DNA from: Flocculibacter collagenilyticus | GTDB lineage: Bacteria; Pseudomonadota; Gammaproteobacteria; Enterobacterales; Alteromonadaceae | Assembly (NCBI RefSeq): GCF_016469335.1 | Contig: NZ_CP059888.1 | Location: 3,423,899 to 3,487,898 of the forward strand | Direction: 5' to 3' | DNA: 64,000 nucleotides | Shown: positions 37,051 to 46,779 of the stretch, in pieces | Numbering within the stretch: the first letter of the stretch is position 1 | How the letters are laid out: the number at the start of each line of letters is the position of its first letter | Program-made: the position numbers and the translations under genes | Notes under the pieces: model-generated | Told to the model about the DNA's origin: nothing | Databases searched by the model: none | Seen by the model: only the letters and a program-made list of their open reading frames with translations

Positions 37051-37359
37051 CTAACTTAATCTTTCTATCTGTTGTGCATGTAATACCAGCAGTGGGTTAC
37101 CTTGTTTGGATTCGTGTCTGTTTAAAAATCCAGCCACTCTTAGTACACTGCCAACATCTAATGCTTGAGTATAATGTTGTGATGCTTCGCCACTAACAAC
37201 CACTTGCATTCTTAAGTACGCTTTTCGTTGCATACCTGCTTCAAGTTGTTGCGACTGGTGTTCCAATACAAATTTGCAATGAGGAATACCCGCCGGGCTT
37301 GTTGAACGCATGGGTGTTTTGCAAACCGTTCCGGTTAACACATACCAATTGTCCATCAC
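37051..37359 (-). CDS. priB: Primosomal replication protein PriB
   Basis: A 102-residue OB-fold protein with [20 protein letters not shown] and CKFVLEHQS, close to E. coli PriB. It binds single-stranded DNA and helps PriA and DnaT restart replication. The start may be GTG at 37359 or ATG at 37356; both follow the rpsF stop by only a few bases without a distinct ribosome-binding site, so translation is probably coupled. Confidence 0.95.
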   Translation of the reverse strand: MMDNWYVLTGTVCKTPMRSTSPAGIPHCKFVLEHQSQQLEAGMQRKAYLRMQVVVSGEASQHYTQALDVGSVLRVAGFLNRHESKQGNPLLVLHAQQIERLS

Positions 37360-37362
37360 AAA

Positions 37363-37770
37363 TTATTCTGCTGCTGTCTCTTCTTTAGTTTCAGCAACAA
37401 CGTCTTTTTTCACTTCGCGAGTATCACGAGTATCACGAGAATCACGCGCGTCTTTTTCTTTAGCAAAAGGAGACGCTTCAGTTACAGCTGATTTAGTACG
37501 CATAACCATGTTACGTAGTACCGCATCGTTGTAACGGAAAGTAGTTTCAAGCTCGTCGATAGTTTCAGCATTAGCTTCTACGTTCATGCAAACGTAGTGT
37601 GCTTTGTGAAGCTTAAGGATAGGATAAGCTAGTTGACGGCGACCCCAGTCTTCTAAACGATGGATAGTACCACCAGCTTCTTTGATAGTACCAGTATAAC
37701 GCTCGATCATACCAGATACTTGCTCACTCTGATCAGGGTGAACCATAAATACGATTTCGTAATGACGCAT
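37363..37770 (-). CDS. rpsF: 30S ribosomal protein S6
   Basis: A 135-residue S6 ([47 protein letters not shown]). After the folded domain it has a charged tail of about 35 residues with [11 protein letters not shown] encoded by 9-base repeats, and an acidic end KEETAAE. It is first in the rpsF operon and has AAAGGA before the ATG. Confidence 0.97.
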   Translation of the reverse strand: MRHYEIVFMVHPDQSEQVSGMIERYTGTIKEAGGTIHRLEDWGRRQLAYPILKLHKAHYVCMNVEANAETIDELETTFRYNDAVLRNMVMRTKSAVTEASPFAKEKDARDSRDTRDTREVKKDVVAETKEETAAE

Positions 37771-37793
37771 TTTGGATCCTTTCGGTTTAAGTA

Positions 37794-37830
37794 GCCTCTT
37801 TAGATAGCTCAGCCAAACTATCGCTAAGGC
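37794..37830 (-). ncRNA. Candidate autoregulatory leader hairpin of rpsF
   Basis: Reading on the minus strand, GCC/GGC and GATAG/CTATC arms form a long imperfect hairpin 24 bases before the rpsF ATG, followed by ACCG near the AAAGGA. Leader RNAs bound by S6:S18 are known in many bacteria, with an exposed CCG. The match here is by position and general shape only. Confidence 0.35.
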
Positions 37831-38012
37831 AAGGAAACAATTAATTGGCTGATAAGGGCGCGCATTGTACGTTATTCCGCCAAGTGAGGCAATACTAATA
37901 GATGATTAAACAGATATGTTTTTTGTAGCGTAGAAAATGACATTTACACAAATTTAAAATAATGTTTATATATTTGTTTCTATATTTCGATTAAAAAGTT
38001 AATGAGGAAGCA

Positions 38013-38312
38013 ATGTCAGGATGCACCTTAGAATCACAAGTAGATTTAAGTGACTACAGTAAAGAGCAGTTAAGCATTATCAAAGAGGTTCTTCAAACCG
38101 CTTTGATAGGTAAAGGCGCTATAATCTTTGGAAATATCTTATCTTTATTTAGCCGTTCTGCAAGTAAACGCTTTTTAGCCGCGAAGGGCTCTACAGATTG
38201 GAGCAATATTAGCAAAAGTATAGAAGGACTTGATAAAGTTGCTAGAAAAAAAATTATACCAATAGCCTCATCCGCCTCACTACGCACTAATGGAAGTGAA
38301 AGCCAATTTTGA
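38013..38312 (+). CDS. Small hypothetical protein, 99 residues
   Basis: I do not recognise this protein. It has a hydrophobic stretch (about 31-46, IGKGAIIFGNILSLF) and a basic C-terminal half, with no signal peptide. GAGGAA lies 6 bases before the ATG, which supports translation. It overlaps the open frame of the next gene near its 3' end. The pair sits between the rpsF operon and rlmB. Confidence 0.55.
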   Translation: MSGCTLESQVDLSDYSKEQLSIIKEVLQTALIGKGAIIFGNILSLFSRSASKRFLAAKGSTDWSNISKSIEGLDKVARKKIIPIASSASLRTNGSESQF

Positions 38313-38325
38313 GGAAGTTAGCAAT

Positions 38326-38901
38326 ATGTTTCCGCACAAAAGCTTGATTGTATTATTTACGCTAATGTTCGCTAGTTCATCATCTGCACTCGAACAAACG
38401 AATAAAGATATTTACGTTGCCCTTGCACAGAACCTGATTATTAAACTTGGTGAGTTAACTACCGCAATAGAGCAATGTGAAGCTAAACATCAGCGTGCCA
38501 CTATTACCACTAATGAAATATCAAAGTGCGAACTAACTGAAAGCACAATTGATGGACTAATGCATATAAACAACCTTCATGAGTTAAAGTGCTCTAAGTC
38601 GTTGCAACTAGAAGTATTACAACTGCTGACAACAGAAAGAAATATGCGGCATGAATATAAAGTACTAGAGCAAAATATTGAAGGTGTAGACGAGCATACT
38701 TTAAAGTTTTTTGATGTATGGCAAACGATGCTCCCCATCACCACCCCCCAAACATTTGAAGCAAAGTTGATGTTCGATAGTTTGGCTGCTAAAGATCAGG
38801 AAAAACTTATCAATTGTAAAGCTCTACAACGCCCATTTGATATTTTTAGTGTCGTTGATGGTGTACGACTGGCTTCAACTAAAGGCACACAACGTCAATA
38901 A
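38326..38901 (+). CDS. Hypothetical exported protein
   Basis: A 191-residue protein starting MFPHKSLIVLFTLMFASSSSALEQT, a clear signal peptide cleaved near SSA-L, so it is periplasmic. The mature part is mostly helical with three Cys residues; no domain is recognised. The chosen ATG at 38326 has GAGGAAG about 8 bases upstream and gives the natural signal peptide; the frame is open to 38290. It follows the 99-residue gene by 13 bases, suggesting an operon. Confidence 0.68.
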   Translation: MFPHKSLIVLFTLMFASSSSALEQTNKDIYVALAQNLIIKLGELTTAIEQCEAKHQRATITTNEISKCELTESTIDGLMHINNLHELKCSKSLQLEVLQLLTTERNMRHEYKVLEQNIEGVDEHTLKFFDVWQTMLPITTPQTFEAKLMFDSLAAKDQEKLINCKALQRPFDIFSVVDGVRLASTKGTQRQ

Positions 38902-38957
38902 GCTAAATGAAAAGGAAGTATGCATATACTTCCTTGGAATATGGTGCGAATAATTGT

Positions 38958-39698
38958 CTACCCCAAGCGCTGGCGTAATACTTCAAATAAACAAATACCC
39001 GTTGCAACCGACACATTCAAGCTAGAAACCGTACCTTGCATTGGAATTTTAACTAACTGATCACAATGTTCTCGTGTTAAACGACGCATGCCATCACCTT
39101 CTGCGCCCATGACAATTGCGGTTGGTCCTTTTAAATCAACATCAAACAAGTGTTGATCGGTTTCACCCGCCGTGCCTGTAATCCATACACCCGCTTCTTG
39201 TATCGTACGCATAGAACGCGCTAAATTGGTAACTTGTATTAATGGGATCGTTTCTGCAGCTCCGCACGCCACTTTACGCGTTGTTGCAGTTATTTTTGCC
39301 GACTTGTCTTTAGGCACAATCACAGCGTCTACTCCAGCTGCGTCGGCACTACGCAAACAAGCACCTAAATTATGTGGATCGGTAACGCCGTCTAAAATCA
39401 GAAGGAAAGGAGACTTTTTCGTTTCTAAAATATGATCTAAGTCGCTTTCGTTAAATTGCTTTCCTTGTTTTACACGAGCAATAATACCTTGGTGCTGCTC
39501 ACCTTTAGATTTATCATCCATTGTTTTACGCGTCATAAACTGTACCGACACACCAAATTTTCTAAGTTTACTGATTAACGGATTCAGCCTGTCATCACTA
39601 CGTCCTTTTAACGCATATATTTCAATAAAGCGCTCTGGCTCTCTAGCTAAAATTGCTTCAACGGCGTGGAATCCATAAATTAATTCTTGGTTACTCAT
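38958..39698 (-). CDS. rlmB: 23S rRNA (guanosine-2'-O-)-methyltransferase RlmB
   Basis: A 246-residue SPOUT methyltransferase with a small N-terminal L30-like RNA-binding domain. Conserved motifs are [31 protein letters not shown] and [17 protein letters not shown]. It methylates G2251 of 23S rRNA in E. coli. It lies 57 bases downstream of rnr, the conserved rnr-rlmB pair. Confidence 0.96.
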   Translation of the reverse strand: MSNQELIYGFHAVEAILAREPERFIEIYALKGRSDDRLNPLISKLRKFGVSVQFMTRKTMDDKSKGEQHQGIIARVKQGKQFNESDLDHILETKKSPFLLILDGVTDPHNLGACLRSADAAGVDAVIVPKDKSAKITATTRKVACGAAETIPLIQVTNLARSMRTIQEAGVWITGTAGETDQHLFDVDLKGPTAIVMGAEGDGMRRLTREHCDQLVKIPMQGTVSSLNVSVATGICLFEVLRQRLG

Positions 39699-39755
39699 AC
39701 GGTTCTCTATCTTTTGGTGTTTACAACGTTTTCAATTACAAATTTATACTTAAAT

Positions 39756-42200
39756 TTAATCAGCTGTGCGCTTTCGAGCATTTTTACCAGGACGCTTTTT
39801 TGCCTTACCTGCAGATGACTTTTTTACACCTGTTTTTACGCTACTTTTTTTACGCGGGCTTTTCTTCTTGGTGCTTTTACTTGTTTGCTCGTTTGCACTG
39901 GTGCGAGCCTGCCCGCTTCCCTTGCCTTTTCTTCTGCCTTTTCGCTTTTTATCTTTATTGCTCGTAGACTTACTTTCATCATCAGATAAGCTTTTTCTAC
40001 TTCTTATTTTAGACTTAGTGCGCTGTGGAGCAGAATCACCGGTTAATACAAAATCTATTTTACGATCATCTAGATTTACGGAAGCAACACGAATAGATAC
40101 TTTATCCCCTAACTTGTAAACAACCCGAGAGGCTTCGCCAATCAACATTTGTTTCGCACCATCAAAATGATAGTAATCATTTTTTAATGATGTCACATGC
40201 ACTAAGCCATCTATCATCAGATCATTGATTCGAACGAATAAACCAAAATTGGTGACTGACGCAACAACCCCATCAAACTCATCACCAATATGATCTTGCA
40301 TGAACTCGCACTTTAGCCAATCAGACACTTCACGGGTGGCATCATCAGCTCGGCGCTCTGCCATTGAGCATGACTCACCTAATTGCAATACCTCTTCTTC
40401 ACTATATGCATGGGCACCCGTTGTTTGTTGGCCTTGGTGTTTTAAAATACCCTTAATGGCTCGATGAACAACGAGATCAGGATAACGACGAATCGGCGAA
40501 GTAAAATGAGCATAGGCAGGAAGCGCTAAACCAAAGTGCCCAATGTTGTCACTTTGATATACAGCTTGCTTCATGGAGCGCAATAACATGACTTGAATTA
40601 AGTCGATTTCATCCCGCTCAGAGACGCGTTGTAACTCTTCAGTCAGCTCTTTAGGCTCAGGAGTCAATGACAGCCGCGTTTCAATACCAAGCTCGCCTAA
40701 GAACCCACGGAAATTGGATAATTTTTCTTCGTCGGGTTTATCGTGAACACGGAATAAGCCATACGCTTCATGCTTTTCTAAAAATCTGGCTGCTGACACA
40801 TTTGCTAAGATCATGCACTCTTCAATCAGCTTATGTGCATCATTTCGGTGTACTGGCTCAATACGCGCTATTTTTCGCTGTTCATTAAATACAAAGCGTG
40901 TTTCAACGGTTTCAAATTCGATTGCACCGCGTTCAGTACGTGTAGATTTAAGTGCTTGGTACATTTCATGGAGGTGCGTTAAATGAGGCACAAAATCGGC
41001 ATATTCTTGGCGTAACGCTTCATCACCTTCCAAGATTGCTCCAACTTTGGTGTAAGTGAATCGCGCTTTAGATTGCATGGTGGCTTCATAGAATTTATAG
41101 CCTGATAGCTTACCATTAGCACTCACTGTCATTTCACACACCATACATAACCGATCTACCAAAGGATTGAGTGAGCATAATCCATTCGACAGTTTTTCAG
41201 GCAACATGGGGATCACTTTCTCAGGAAAGTAGACCGAAGTACCGCGTGAAATTGCTTCTTTATCTAGTGCCGATTGATAAGTGACATACGAGGATACATC
41301 AGCAATCGCTACCCATAGGCGCCAACCACCCGATGTTTTCGGTTCGCAATAGACTGCATCATCAAAGTCTCTGGCATCTTCACCATCAATAGTGACTAAG
41401 GGCAAATGGCGTAAATCGATACGGGCTTGCTTTGCACTTTCAGGCACTTCATCATCAAGCGCATTAACTTGTTTATCAACTGCCTCTGGCCATTCATGGG
41501 GAATATCGTGATTGCGTAACGCCACCTCAATTTCAAGGCCTGGTGCCATATGTTGCCCAATCACATCAACTATTTTGCCAACAGGATGCATTCTACGCGT
41601 TGGCCGCTGAGTAATTTCGACGGAAACCACTTGGCCATGTGCAGCTTCTTTCTCGCCACCAGGACGAATAATAATGTCATGGGTTATTCTGCTGTCTTCT
41701 GGTCTTACGTATGCAACACCATGCTCGACTACAAGACGCCCTACGATCACTTCATCACGCTGCTCAAGAATCCGTACAATGCGGGCTTCTGTTTTATTTC
41801 CTTGGCGCTTCCCCGCTTTGGCAAGCACATAATCCCCGTGGATAACTTGTTCCATTTGATGAGCTGGTAAAAACCAGTCTTTGCTTTCACCTTCTACATT
41901 TAAAAAACCAAAGCCATCGCGGTGGCCGATAACCCGACCTTTTACTAGGTCCATTTTATCGGGCAAACCGTATCGGTTGTTTTTTGCATACACAACTTGT
42001 CCGTCACGCTCCATTGCGCGAAGGCGTTTCTTCAAGGCAAATAATCGTTCGTCGTCGAACACTTTTAGCACAACGGCGATGTCATCAAAACCTAATGGCT
42101 TATCGTGTTGTTCAAGGAGGGAAATAATAAACTCGCGACTTGGCACGGGATTGTCGTATTTTTCTTTTTCGCGGTTATGATATGGATCCTGGTTAGGCAT
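39756..42200 (-). CDS. rnr: Ribonuclease R
   Basis: An 814-residue RNase II-family 3'-5' exoribonuclease. It has an N-terminal winged helix, two cold-shock domains, the RNB catalytic domain (IDGEDARDFDDAVY with the metal-binding Asp cluster; ISRGTSVYFPEKVIPMLPEK cited by its start) and an S1 domain. The last 90 residues are lysine/serine-rich and disordered, as usual for RNase R. It degrades structured RNA and functions in rRNA and tmRNA quality control. Confidence 0.97.
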   Translation of the reverse strand: MPNQDPYHNREKEKYDNPVPSREFIISLLEQHDKPLGFDDIAVVLKVFDDERLFALKKRLRAMERDGQVVYAKNNRYGLPDKMDLVKGRVIGHRDGFGFLNVEGESKDWFLPAHQMEQVIHGDYVLAKAGKRQGNKTEARIVRILEQRDEVIVGRLVVEHGVAYVRPEDSRITHDIIIRPGGEKEAAHGQVVSVEITQRPTRRMHPVGKIVDVIGQHMAPGLEIEVALRNHDIPHEWPEAVDKQVNALDDEVPESAKQARIDLRHLPLVTIDGEDARDFDDAVYCEPKTSGGWRLWVAIADVSSYVTYQSALDKEAISRGTSVYFPEKVIPMLPEKLSNGLCSLNPLVDRLCMVCEMTVSANGKLSGYKFYEATMQSKARFTYTKVGAILEGDEALRQEYADFVPHLTHLHEMYQALKSTRTERGAIEFETVETRFVFNEQRKIARIEPVHRNDAHKLIEECMILANVSAARFLEKHEAYGLFRVHDKPDEEKLSNFRGFLGELGIETRLSLTPEPKELTEELQRVSERDEIDLIQVMLLRSMKQAVYQSDNIGHFGLALPAYAHFTSPIRRYPDLVVHRAIKGILKHQGQQTTGAHAYSEEEVLQLGESCSMAERRADDATREVSDWLKCEFMQDHIGDEFDGVVASVTNFGLFVRINDLMIDGLVHVTSLKNDYYHFDGAKQMLIGEASRVVYKLGDKVSIRVASVNLDDRKIDFVLTGDSAPQRTKSKIRSRKSLSDDESKSTSNKDKKRKGRRKGKGSGQARTSANEQTSKSTKKKSPRKKSSVKTGVKKSSAGKAKKRPGKNARKRTAD

Positions 42201-42328
42201 GTATTCTTATTTTTTCTTTCTATTTAGTTTAAATTGTAACAAACCTTCGCATATTAGATACTTTTAAAATGGAGTCTGTTGTTTTTATTCGCTCAGCTTT
42301 CACTGTAGTTATTGGCACGTTATAAAGA

Positions 42329-42889
42329 TTAATCCATCAAGCCAAGCGAAAAGTCTTCATCATCACTGGTAATGACCCAATGTTTCTGACCATTAATTTG
42401 CTTTTCATGGCCTTGCTCTATCATCTGATAAAACACATTCCTATGAAGCACTGCTCTTAGATTTCGTCTCACCGTTACGTAACTTTTGCTCTCGTTAAAG
42501 TAACTTGAAAAAGCAGTAGTTAACGGGTTGTCCTTATTGATTATTCCCTTATCCCCTAAATTGGTTGTGTATTCAATCACCTGACCATTTTTAGTAGAGA
42601 GTAATTGCCAATCAGTAACCACAAAAGGCACATCTTCAACTTGAATGCCCACTTTTTCCACAGGTGTAATGAGGTAATACTTTTCTGGCGTGTGCGTCTC
42701 ATCACATATCAACACCGAAGCAAATAACGACACCATGTTAAGCCGTGTGATGGGTGTGCCCATATAGTACCACGTACCATCGTGTTTAATTTGCATATCA
42801 ATGTCGCCACAAAATGATGGGTTCCACTGTTCTACAGGGGGGTGAGATGAATTAGGGGTTAGCTGTTGATAGAGTTGATTTATATTCAT
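42329..42889 (-). CDS. DUF1285 family protein
   Basis: A 186-residue cytosolic protein matching the DUF1285 family (CGDIDMQIKHDGTWYYMGTP, ITRLNMVSLFASVL, YYLITPVEKVGIQVEDVPF). No function is established for the family. It is a single gene between rnr and deaD on the same strand. Confidence 0.82.
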   Translation of the reverse strand: MNINQLYQQLTPNSSHPPVEQWNPSFCGDIDMQIKHDGTWYYMGTPITRLNMVSLFASVLICDETHTPEKYYLITPVEKVGIQVEDVPFVVTDWQLLSTKNGQVIEYTTNLGDKGIINKDNPLTTAFSSYFNESKSYVTVRRNLRAVLHRNVFYQMIEQGHEKQINGQKHWVITSDDEDFSLGLMD

Positions 42890-42964
42890 TTTTTATGGGT
42901 TAGTACACTCAGTATGGCAATATTGTCATACTGAGTGTAGCAGTAATTTATAACTTAAATTGAG

Positions 42965-44800
42965 TTATGAATTACTACGAGGCTTACGCTTGTTACCACC
43001 TTGACGATTTCCGTCACGTGGGCCACTACGTTTACCGCTATCATTACGCTTGCCACCTTCACGACGTGGCGATGAAGGCGCATTATCGGTATAAGGACGT
43101 AACTCCAAACGACGACCACATACACGTGCCGCTTTTATCGTTTGAGCCGTTTCTTTGTCCATACCTTTTGGTAAATCAACTAATGTGAAACCTTCATAAA
43201 TTTCAATGTTACCAATGAATTTACTGTCTAAGTTTCCTTCATTAGCAATTGCACCTACAAGGTTGCCAGGCTTAACACCATCTTTATGACCCACTTCTAC
43301 GCGGAAACGTTCCATTGGAATGTCTGGGTTGTCTTTTAATGGCTTAGGTGTTGCTGAAGGTACACCTTGTCTTCTGTGCTCGCCACGCTCTGGACGGTCA
43401 CCGCGATCTCTATCACGACCACGACGGCCACGATCATCGTCTTGACGTTCACTTGAGAAATTCTTCTCACGTGCACTTTCACTTAAAAATAGTGGCTCTT
43501 TACCCTGCACTAATTTTGCAATTGCTGCTGCAAGGTGCACTGGGTCTACTTCGTTGTCGTGCAATACTTCTTCAACAACTTGCTTATAAGTTGCTAAATC
43601 ATCATCACCAATTGAGTCAACAATACGTTGCTTAAACTTGCTTACGCGGTGTAAGTTAATATCACTTACTGAAGGCATTTGCATTGTTTCAATCGTTTGC
43701 TTTGTTGAACGCTCAATTGCTTTAAGCAAACGTCTTTCACGCGGAGCTGCAAACAATATCGCGTCACCTTTACGGCCTGCACGACCTGTACGACCAATAC
43801 GGTGAACATACGATTCAACATCGTATGGAATGTCATAGTTGATAACGTGACTGATACGCTCAACATCAAGACCACGAGCAACAACGTCAGTTGCAACGAT
43901 AATATCTAGTTTGCCCGCTTTTAATTTTTCAACAGTACGCTCACGTGATTTTTGTGCAATATCGCCATTTAACGGCTCACTTGCATATCCACGCGCTTCT
44001 AATTTTTCGCTTAATTCAACGGTTGCTGTTTTGGTACGAACGAAAATGATCACACCATCAAAGTCTTCCGTTTCTAAAATACGTGTTAGCGCGTCTAATT
44101 TATGAATGCCACCGATTTGCCAAACACGTTGACGAATTGTAGTTGCAGTACTCGTTTTCGCTGCAATTTTAATTTCAGTTGGATTATTCAAGTGGTTTGT
44201 TGCAATTTTCTTGATTTGCTGTGGCATCGTTGCCGAGAAAAGTGCCGTTTGACGCTCTGCTGGTGTGTGTTCAAGGATCCAGTCAACATCGTCAATAAAG
44301 CCCATGCGTAACATTTCGTCAGCTTCGTCTAATACTAACGACTGAAGGCGATCTAACTTAAGCGTACCTTTACGAATATGGTCCATTACACGTCCTGGCG
44401 TACCCACTACAACGTGAACGCCGCGCTTTAATGCACGAATTTGGGTATCGTAAGACTGACCACCATAAATAGGTAGTACATGAAAACCTTTGATAAATGA
44501 AGAGTATGTTTGGAATGCTTCTGCAACCTGAATCGCTAATTCACGAGTAGGCGCTAATACCAGTAATTGTGGAAATGCATCTTTAACATTAATTTTTGCA
44601 AGTAATGGCAAAGCAAATGCTGCTGTTTTACCAGTACCTGTTTGTGCCTGACCAAGAATATCGCGGCCTTCCATTAAAACAGGAATACTTTTAGCTTGAA
44701 TAGGCGACGGTGTTTCATAGCCAACTTTTTCTAGTGCTTTTAATAAAAAATCAGGCAAATCTAGATCTTGGAAGGATAGAGTCGGCTGTTCTGAAGTCAT
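42965..44800 (-). CDS. deaD: ATP-dependent RNA helicase DeaD/CsdA
   Basis: A 611-residue DEAD-box helicase with Walker A AQTGTGKTAAF, LVLDEADEML, SATMP and the helicase C motif HRIGRTGRAGR. A DbpA/CsdA-type RNA-binding domain follows (VGHKDGVKPGNLVGAIANEG), then an R/G/K-rich tail. CsdA acts in 50S assembly and cold-stress mRNA decay. The length and the internal basic insert (GRRGRDRDRGDRPERGEHRR) match CsdA, not the shorter RhlE or SrmB. Confidence 0.95.
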   Translation of the reverse strand: MTSEQPTLSFQDLDLPDFLLKALEKVGYETPSPIQAKSIPVLMEGRDILGQAQTGTGKTAAFALPLLAKINVKDAFPQLLVLAPTRELAIQVAEAFQTYSSFIKGFHVLPIYGGQSYDTQIRALKRGVHVVVGTPGRVMDHIRKGTLKLDRLQSLVLDEADEMLRMGFIDDVDWILEHTPAERQTALFSATMPQQIKKIATNHLNNPTEIKIAAKTSTATTIRQRVWQIGGIHKLDALTRILETEDFDGVIIFVRTKTATVELSEKLEARGYASEPLNGDIAQKSRERTVEKLKAGKLDIIVATDVVARGLDVERISHVINYDIPYDVESYVHRIGRTGRAGRKGDAILFAAPRERRLLKAIERSTKQTIETMQMPSVSDINLHRVSKFKQRIVDSIGDDDLATYKQVVEEVLHDNEVDPVHLAAAIAKLVQGKEPLFLSESAREKNFSSERQDDDRGRRGRDRDRGDRPERGEHRRQGVPSATPKPLKDNPDIPMERFRVEVGHKDGVKPGNLVGAIANEGNLDSKFIGNIEIYEGFTLVDLPKGMDKETAQTIKAARVCGRRLELRPYTDNAPSSPRREGGKRNDSGKRSGPRDGNRQGGNKRKPRSNS

Positions 44801-45300
44801 GTATATAATACCTTATCTGTACATCTCGAATGGTGCATTACAGTGTTTCTGTATTCACAAACATTTCGACATGATTATGTTTTAAGCGCACAAAATTAAC
44901 TTCGCCATACTGAAGAGTCAGGATGCAAAGGTAAGCATAGTGCAACTTTCTAAATTGTGGATTAATGGGTGGTGTAATAGATGGAAATTACACCGCGACA
45001 GTCAGCATTCGGCTGCTGTATAACTTGACTAGAGGAATAATGAGCTTTGCATTCACTACTAAAAAGAGAGTCCCGTCTTTGCGCTAAAATCTGATACTTG
45101 AATAAATTTCAAAGCTTGTCAGTGTGGAGTGAATAATATTTCTATTTAATTATTCACGAAAGTGCGCGTTAGAATGGCTGGCCCAAACATACTCAGTACA
45201 GTTAAAAATTCTACTACCATCTAAATTCGTGGCGGAGTATACAGTAAGTTACCCTATTAGGGAAGCTGTTTATTAAATGTGCGCTCAATCTGTGGAATTA
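44801..45300. other. 500-base intergenic region upstream of deaD
   Basis: No convincing ORF. It holds two inverted repeats: GGTGTAAT/ATTACACC (44971-44978 and 44987-44994) and GTGAATAAT/ATTATTCAC (45129-45137 and 45149-45157). Part is probably a long deaD leader, as deaD transcripts in relatives have one; the remainder follows the convergent-side end of the solute-binding protein gene. Confidence 0.5.
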
Positions 45301-46122
45301 TCATGGTGCTTCATGTGAATTTATCAGCTCGTGCGGGTTTAAAATATTATACTTTGCTTTTAGCCGTTCAATTAATACGCCGTTCTGCTTCAAAAATGTA
45401 TTAAACTGCCTAATTACATCAGGATGCTTAATAGTTGATAAGTGATAGCTATACACTTCATAACGATACCGCTTATCTAACTTTATTTCCCCGCCATTCT
45501 TTATTGCATTCAAATGATAATTAATCACCTCGGGCACTAAATTGATACCATGGATATGACCGTGCAGTGTTTTTTGCACCAAAATTCTCGGAGACGTGTC
45601 TTCATGCAGCTCAATTTGGCCTCTCTTGATACCATCAATCCACAACGTTGGGTGAAAACCAAATAACGTACCAAAAACATGCTTTTCCTTTACAGGCTTC
45701 GCTAACCCTTCTTTTGATGTGAAGGTGCCCGCTAGAAGCTCAATGGTAGAGTCGCTCATGGTAAATTTATCACGCAATGATGCGTCACTAAACCAACGAA
45801 TATTGTCAGGGTATTTAAAATCGATATCGGTATCTAATAACCATTTATCAAAACGCTTAATTGGCATCGCCACATACTTAAATTGATAGTTATAAGCTTG
45901 CGCGAATGCATCTAATAACTCGCGTGCATAGGTATCTTTATTAGTGTTGAAGTCATATAACGGAAAATACGGGACATCTTCCACACCTATGGTAAATACT
46001 GTTACCTTAGTAGCCTTAGTGACTGCATTATTAGCTTCTATATGTGCTGCTGTATGACTGGATAAGGCAACAATCAAAAACAAAAGTAAGGCTTTCCAGC
46101 TTAAAATTTGAGCTTTTTTCAT
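45301..46122 (-). CDS. Periplasmic amino-acid-type solute-binding protein (family 3-like)
   Basis: A 273-residue protein with a signal peptide (about 1-25, SSHTAA). The mature part looks like a bacterial extracellular solute-binding protein of family 3: IGVEDVPYFPLYDF, AFAQAYNYQFKYVAMPIKRF, and a two-lobed length. No ABC permease or ATPase gene is adjacent, so it may be a stand-alone sensor or orphan binder. The ligand is unknown. Confidence 0.72.
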   Translation of the reverse strand: MKKAQILSWKALLLFLIVALSSHTAAHIEANNAVTKATKVTVFTIGVEDVPYFPLYDFNTNKDTYARELLDAFAQAYNYQFKYVAMPIKRFDKWLLDTDIDFKYPDNIRWFSDASLRDKFTMSDSTIELLAGTFTSKEGLAKPVKEKHVFGTLFGFHPTLWIDGIKRGQIELHEDTSPRILVQKTLHGHIHGINLVPEVINYHLNAIKNGGEIKLDKRYRYEVYSYHLSTIKHPDVIRQFNTFLKQNGVLIERLKAKYNILNPHELINSHEAP

Positions 46123-46353
46123 TAAATCTTATTATTCCCTCATGTAAATTAAGCGCACTATCACTTACCGCCATGCATAAAACGTAAGACTCATCTCCAT
46201 AATGTAATCTCACAACTGCACCTTAAATTTAGCCTAAACGAAATTTTTTAAAGCTCAATTAAAAATCATTGTAATTCATAAATTTTACTATACTACACTG
46301 TGATTAGGACGCAGATATAACGCAAATTTTTATTAATTTTCAACATAAGTAAT

Positions 46354-46761
46354 ATGACAGAATTTAAAGAGCATGGTGAGTTAAAACTTGAGATTGAAGG
46401 TAATATTTTAATCGTAGAGGGTACTGGGCCATGGAATACTGAAGCATTGCAAGCCTCAGGTACTGCCGTAACACCGTTAGCGAAGCAATTAAAAGATAAG
46501 CCTTGGGGTGTATTAGCCATTCTTCACGGTACGCCAATTCATACCCCTGAGGCCACTGCATTATTAGTTGAGTTTGTTAAAGATGATATTCTTCACGGAC
46601 GCAAAGGTATTGCCATCATTTTAGAAAATTGTGAGCACGTTGATTTTGCCAAGCTACATCTAGCCGATATTTATGAACGTGCAGGAGATCAGTACGCGTT
46701 TTTTGAAAATAAAGCTGACGCTAAACATTGGTTGCATGAACAAATTAACCAAAGTGAATAG
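46354..46761 (+). CDS. Hypothetical protein with a STAS/SpoIIAA-like fold
   Basis: A 135-residue cytosolic protein with alternating strands and helices (GNILIVEGTGPWNTEAL, GVLAILHGTPIHTPEATALL, GIAIILENCEHVDFAK). This pattern resembles SpoIIAA/STAS-like proteins found in marine gammaproteobacteria, but no catalytic or phosphorylation residue is identified. It is convergent with hslO, with stops 18 bases apart. Confidence 0.65.
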   Translation: MTEFKEHGELKLEIEGNILIVEGTGPWNTEALQASGTAVTPLAKQLKDKPWGVLAILHGTPIHTPEATALLVEFVKDDILHGRKGIAIILENCEHVDFAKLHLADIYERAGDQYAFFENKADAKHWLHEQINQSE

Positions 46762-46779
46762 CGCCAAATACCCACACTT

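Noticed and set aside
39653..40119. Overlapping plus-strand ORFs across the rnr C-terminus
   Set aside because: They are antisense shadows of the lysine-rich tail of RNase R, giving Leu/Phe-rich nonsense protein without a ribosome-binding site.
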